Origin: JBNJEA01 sp051745395
GTDB lineage: Bacteria > Desulfobacterota > Desulfobacteria > Desulfobacterales > Desulfosalsimonadaceae
Direction: 5' to 3'
DNA: 34,249 nt
NCBI GenBank assembly: GCA_051745395.1
Contig: JBNJEA010000015.1
Location: forward strand, 1-34,249
Positions 31,300-34,249 of this stretch are shown here, piece after piece. The notes under the pieces were generated by a model. It ran no database searches. It had not been told where the DNA came from and worked only from the letters and a program-made list of their open reading frames with translations. The position numbers and the translations under genes are program-made. Within the stretch, counting starts at the first letter, position 1. Every line of letters starts with the position of its first letter.

Positions 31300-32699
31300 C
31301 GGATACAGATACAACAACTTTGAGGGATGCCGATGTCATTATCATCGGCGGCGGGCCGGCCGGGTTGTTTGCCGCCCATTACCTGTCGGTGCATACTGAG
31401 GCCGACATTGTGCTGATCGAAAAAGGCAAGGCCCCGCACCTGCGCAAGTGCCGGATCAACGATACCGGGGAATGCACCCGGTGCAACCCCTGCGAAGTGC
31501 TGTGCGGCATCGGGGGCGCGGGGTTGTTTTCCGACGGCAAGCTCAATTTTATCCCCCGTCTCGGCAAAACCGATTTGACCCAGTTTCTGTCCAAACCCGC
31601 CGCCCAGGCCTTAATCGATGAAACCGAGGCCATTTTCGACCGTTTCGGCATGACCGGACCGGTCTATCCCACCGACATGGAAAAAGCCGCCGCGCTGCGC
31701 CGGCAGGCACGAAAATCGGGAATCGAGCTGCTGCTGATCCGGCAGAAGCATTTGGGCAGCGACCGGCTGCCGGCGTATATCGGGGCGATGTTTGAAACGC
31801 TTCAAAACCGGGTTTCGCTCCATACCGGTGAAAATGTCACCGACATTGCCCCTGCAACGCCGGAAAAATTTTCGGTCCACACCGATAAGAAAACATACCG
31901 TGCCGCCCATGTCATTCTCGCCCCTGGCCGGGCCGGGGCGGACTGGACGGTGGAGATCGCCCGTCGATTCGGTATCCGGCTATTTCAGCGCGGCATCGAG
32001 GTCGGTGTCCGGGCCGAGGTTCATCGCGATATCATGAGCGATATCTGCAACGTGATCTACGACCCGACGTTTTTCATCCAGACGCAAAAATACGATGATC
32101 AGACCCGGACCTTCTGCACCAACGACGGCGGCTTTGTCACCCAGGAGCAGTACCACGACCACGTTTGTGTCAACGGGCACGCCTTTTCCGATCAAAAATC
32201 CGACAACACCAATTTCGCCTTTCTGTCCAAGGTGGTGCTCACCGACCCGGTGACCGACAACCAGCCATACGGCCAGTCCATCGGACGGTTGGCCACGCTG
32301 ATCGGCGGCGGAAAACCCCTGCTACAGCGCTTTGGCGATTTAAAACGCGGCCGCCGCAGCACATGGGCCCGCATCGGCAAAAGCTCGATCGCCCCGACCC
32401 TTGAAAACGTGGTCTGCGGCGACATCGCCATGGCCCTGCCGGAACGGATTCTCACCAACGTCATCGAGGGGCTGCACAAGCTAAACGCCGTGGTGCCCGG
32501 CGTATCCAACGATGAAACCCTGCTCTACGCCCCGGAGATCAAATTTTTCGCCACCCAGATGGAAACCGACCACAACCTGGAAACGACCGTGTCCGGCCTC
32601 TATGTGGCCGGCGACGGCCCGGGCGTGGCCGGCAACATCGTCTCGGCCGCGGCCACGGGGTTGATCCCGGCAAAGGCCATCTGCGAAAAATACAATTAA
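31296..32699 (+). CDS. FAD-dependent dehydrogenase (COG2509-like) with CxxCxxCxxxC motif
   Basis: Soluble flavoprotein of 467 residues. The N-terminal dinucleotide-binding motif VIIIGGGPAGLFAAHYL (14-30) binds FAD, GIGGAGLFSDGKLN (71-84) is the hallmark of the COG2509 group, and the C-terminal GLYVAGDGPGVAGNIVSAA is the second FAD contact. Just before GGAG lie C60, C63, C66 and C70, a spacing of CxxCxxCxxxC identical to that of [4Fe-4S] ferredoxin sites, plus C52. The physiological substrate of the family is not known to me. The ATG overlaps the sensor kinase stop as ATGA, so both are made from one message. It converges on the acyl-CoA synthetase gene with overlapping stop codons. Confidence 0.87.
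   Translation: MTDTDTTTLRDADVIIIGGGPAGLFAAHYLSVHTEADIVLIEKGKAPHLRKCRINDTGECTRCNPCEVLCGIGGAGLFSDGKLNFIPRLGKTDLTQFLSKPAAQALIDETEAIFDRFGMTGPVYPTDMEKAAALRRQARKSGIELLLIRQKHLGSDRLPAYIGAMFETLQNRVSLHTGENVTDIAPATPEKFSVHTDKKTYRAAHVILAPGRAGADWTVEIARRFGIRLFQRGIEVGVRAEVHRDIMSDICNVIYDPTFFIQTQKYDDQTRTFCTNDGGFVTQEQYHDHVCVNGHAFSDQKSDNTNFAFLSKVVLTDPVTDNQPYGQSIGRLATLIGGGKPLLQRFGDLKRGRRSTWARIGKSSIAPTLENVVCGDIAMALPERILTNVIEGLHKLNAVVPGVSNDETLLYAPEIKFFATQMETDHNLETTVSGLYVAGDGPGVAGNIVSAAATGLIPAKAICEKYN
32696..32699. other. Convergent gene ends sharing TTAA
   Basis: The plus-strand flavoprotein stop TAA (32697-32699) and the minus-strand acyl-CoA synthetase stop TAA (reverse complement of 32696-32698) overlap in one TTAA. 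No space remains for a shared terminator hairpin between the genes, so each transcript probably runs into the other gene as antisense RNA. Confidence 0.9.
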
Positions 32700-34204
32700 T
32701 CATACTGGTCGCGCAGCACCCGCTTTAAAATCTTGCCGGTGGGCGTGCGGGGGATTTCGTCGGCAAAAACGACGGACCTGGGAATCTTGAACTTGCCGAT
32801 CTTGCCCTGGCACCACTGGATCAACGCTTCTTCGGTCAGGCTTTCGCCCTGGTTTACCACGACAATGGCCTTGATGACTTCCCCCCATTTTTCATCGGCG
32901 GTGCCGATGACCCCCGCGTCGGCGATCTGCGGGTGGCTAAGCAGGAGGTCTTCGATTTCGGCCGGATAGATGTTTTCACCGCCCGAAATGATCATGTCCT
33001 TTTTGCGGTCCATGATGTATAAAAAGCCGTCTTCATCCATCTTGGCCATGTCGCCGGAATACAGCCAGCCGTCTTTTAAGGTTTCGGCCGTGGCTTCCGG
33101 ACGATTCCAGTAGCCCTTCATCAGGTTGGTCCCCGAAATCAGGACTTCGCCGAGTTCCCCGGGCCCCACGTCGTTTCCTTCCAGGTCCACCAGGCGGATT
33201 TCGTTGTGGAAAAACGGCGGACCGCAGGAGCCGGCCTTCTTGATGGCGTTTTCGCCGTCGATGACCGTGGCCGGTCCGGTGCACTCGGTCATGCCGTAGA
33301 GCTGTCGGATTTCGATGCCCGAGGCCGCGTATTCCTGGATCAGGGTCACCGGCACCGGCGCGGCATAAACCAGGGCCATTTTCACGCTCTGCCATCCGTA
33401 GGATTCAAAATCGGGAACCTGGCGCAGAAACATCAGGATCTGGGGCACGGAGCCAAACCAGTTGATCTGCTCGGCGCCGAGCAGCTCCAGGAAGTTTTTG
33501 GGCTCAAAAGCGCGCTGAAAGACCATTTTATGCCCGAAATGGACACACATGGGCACCGGCGCCAGCGCCCCGATATGAAACAGCGGCAGGGGCATGAGCA
33601 TGGTATCGCCAATTTCGCCGAAAGTGGCCCGCAGGGTCACGGAAGTGCCGAAATACCCGTTGTGGGTCAGCTCCGCGCCCTTGGGCCGACCGGTGGTCCC
33701 GGAGGTGTAGAGAATGGTCAAAGTGTCGTCGTCGCCGCTGTCGACAATCGGATCGGTTTCGGCGGCACCGGCGGTCAGCTTATGGTAGGATTGCGCGTAG
33801 GCCGGCGGATCATCCATAATCGCCACGAAATGTTTACACGGGATTTCGTCTTGAATCGACGCCACCACCGGCGCAAACTCCTGGCCGAACACCAGGACCT
33901 TTGCCTGGGCGTCGTTTAGGATATACTGCAGTTCCGGGCCGGCCAGGCGATGATTGAGCGGCACCATGATGGCGCCGATCTTTCCCAGGCCGAAATAAAG
34001 GTCAAAATACTCCGGCTCATTTAAAGCCAGAATGGCCACCCGGTCGCCCGGACCGACGCCCAGTTCGCCGATGGCATTGGCAAAGCGGTTGCACCGTCGG
34101 TTGAGCTGATCAAAGTTCAACCGGACATCGCCGAGGACCAGTGCCTCTTTTTGGGGGGTCAACCGCGCGCGTTTGGAAAGAAAAGCGCCAATATTGGTTT
34201 TCAT
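32696..34204 (-). CDS. Acyl-CoA synthetase (AMP-forming, FadD/long-chain type)
   Basis: ANL-superfamily enzyme that activates a carboxylic acid with ATP and CoA to acyl-CoA through an acyl-adenylate. The 502 residues carry the P-loop motif YTSGTTGRPKG (166-176), YGMTE (303-307), the hinge region YSGDMAKMDEDGFLYIMDRK with its catalytic Asp, GGENIYPAEIE, and the C-terminal catalytic Lys491 in PTGK. The chain-length preference cannot be read from sequence; long-chain or aromatic acids are both possible. AGGAGG lies nine bases upstream of the ATG. It is a single gene at the window edge, transcribed leftward. Use in fatty-acid or aromatic degradation would fit a Desulfobacterales host (inference). 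Confidence 0.93.
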   Translation of the reverse strand: MKTNIGAFLSKRARLTPQKEALVLGDVRLNFDQLNRRCNRFANAIGELGVGPGDRVAILALNEPEYFDLYFGLGKIGAIMVPLNHRLAGPELQYILNDAQAKVLVFGQEFAPVVASIQDEIPCKHFVAIMDDPPAYAQSYHKLTAGAAETDPIVDSGDDDTLTILYTSGTTGRPKGAELTHNGYFGTSVTLRATFGEIGDTMLMPLPLFHIGALAPVPMCVHFGHKMVFQRAFEPKNFLELLGAEQINWFGSVPQILMFLRQVPDFESYGWQSVKMALVYAAPVPVTLIQEYAASGIEIRQLYGMTECTGPATVIDGENAIKKAGSCGPPFFHNEIRLVDLEGNDVGPGELGEVLISGTNLMKGYWNRPEATAETLKDGWLYSGDMAKMDEDGFLYIMDRKKDMIISGGENIYPAEIEDLLLSHPQIADAGVIGTADEKWGEVIKAIVVVNQGESLTEEALIQWCQGKIGKFKIPRSVVFADEIPRTPTGKILKRVLRDQYD

Positions 34205-34249
34205 TTTTGCGTGCCTCCTGTCTGTAAAGTTGCAGGGAAAAACGCTGTT

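Overview
The window looks like a chromosomal segment of a strictly anaerobic Gram-negative bacterium. The most likely source is Desulfobacterota, probably a sulfate reducer of the Desulfobacterales type. This rests on gene content only: an Rnf operon headed by a multihaem cytochrome c, a complete division/cell-wall cluster with a meso-diaminopimelate type MurE, a seven-subunit Mrp antiporter and a PAS hybrid histidine kinase. G+C is fairly high, and most genes overlap by 4-8 bases with ATGA junctions, so the operons are tightly packed. No rRNA, tRNA, CRISPR array, insertion sequence or prophage gene was seen.

Layout. (1) 1-4250, minus strand: an Rnf operon read right to left, octahaem cytochrome c - rnfC - rnfD - rnfG - rnfE - (rnfA, only its first codons are inside the window). 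A promoter candidate lies near 4446-4472, giving a leader of about 190 bases. (2) 4251-4813: a gene-free spacer holding the Rnf promoter, a terminator for the neighbouring division operon and a nested inverted repeat. (3) 4814-22014, minus strand: the dcw cluster in order mraZ, rsmH, ftsL, ftsI, murE, murF, mraY, murD, ftsW, murG, murC, murB, ftsQ, ftsA, ftsZ. It is driven by one clear promoter just upstream of mraZ that carries a GTGG-type MraZ operator. No ddl gene sits between murB and ftsQ. Between murF and mraY lie two facing arrays of degenerate 7-base repeats, 15 units each. (4) 22405-28852, plus strand, divergent from dcw: a cytidylate-kinase-like protein with a degenerate nucleotide-binding loop, followed by mrpA-B-C-D-E-F-G. 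(5) 28945-32699, plus strand: a membrane PAS hybrid histidine kinase overlapping a COG2509-type flavoprotein dehydrogenase that carries a CxxCxxCxxxC motif. (6) 32696-34204, minus strand: an acyl-CoA synthetase, convergent with the flavoprotein gene and sharing the TTAA of both stop codons.

How the genes work together. The dcw cluster supplies peptidoglycan precursor synthesis (MurB-G, MraY), septal wall synthesis (FtsW/FtsI with FtsQ/FtsL) and the cytoskeletal ring (FtsZ/FtsA). Rnf and Mrp are both ion-translocating membrane complexes and could jointly link ferredoxin redox chemistry to Na+/H+ gradients. The most interesting points are: an RnfC that keeps both [4Fe-4S] motifs but has lost the glycine-rich NADH/FMN signature, in an operon led by an eight-haem cytochrome; the facing heptamer arrays inside the murF-mraY junction; the putative ferredoxin-like cysteine motif in the flavoprotein translationally coupled to the sensor kinase; and the kinase-like protein at the head of the Mrp operon.
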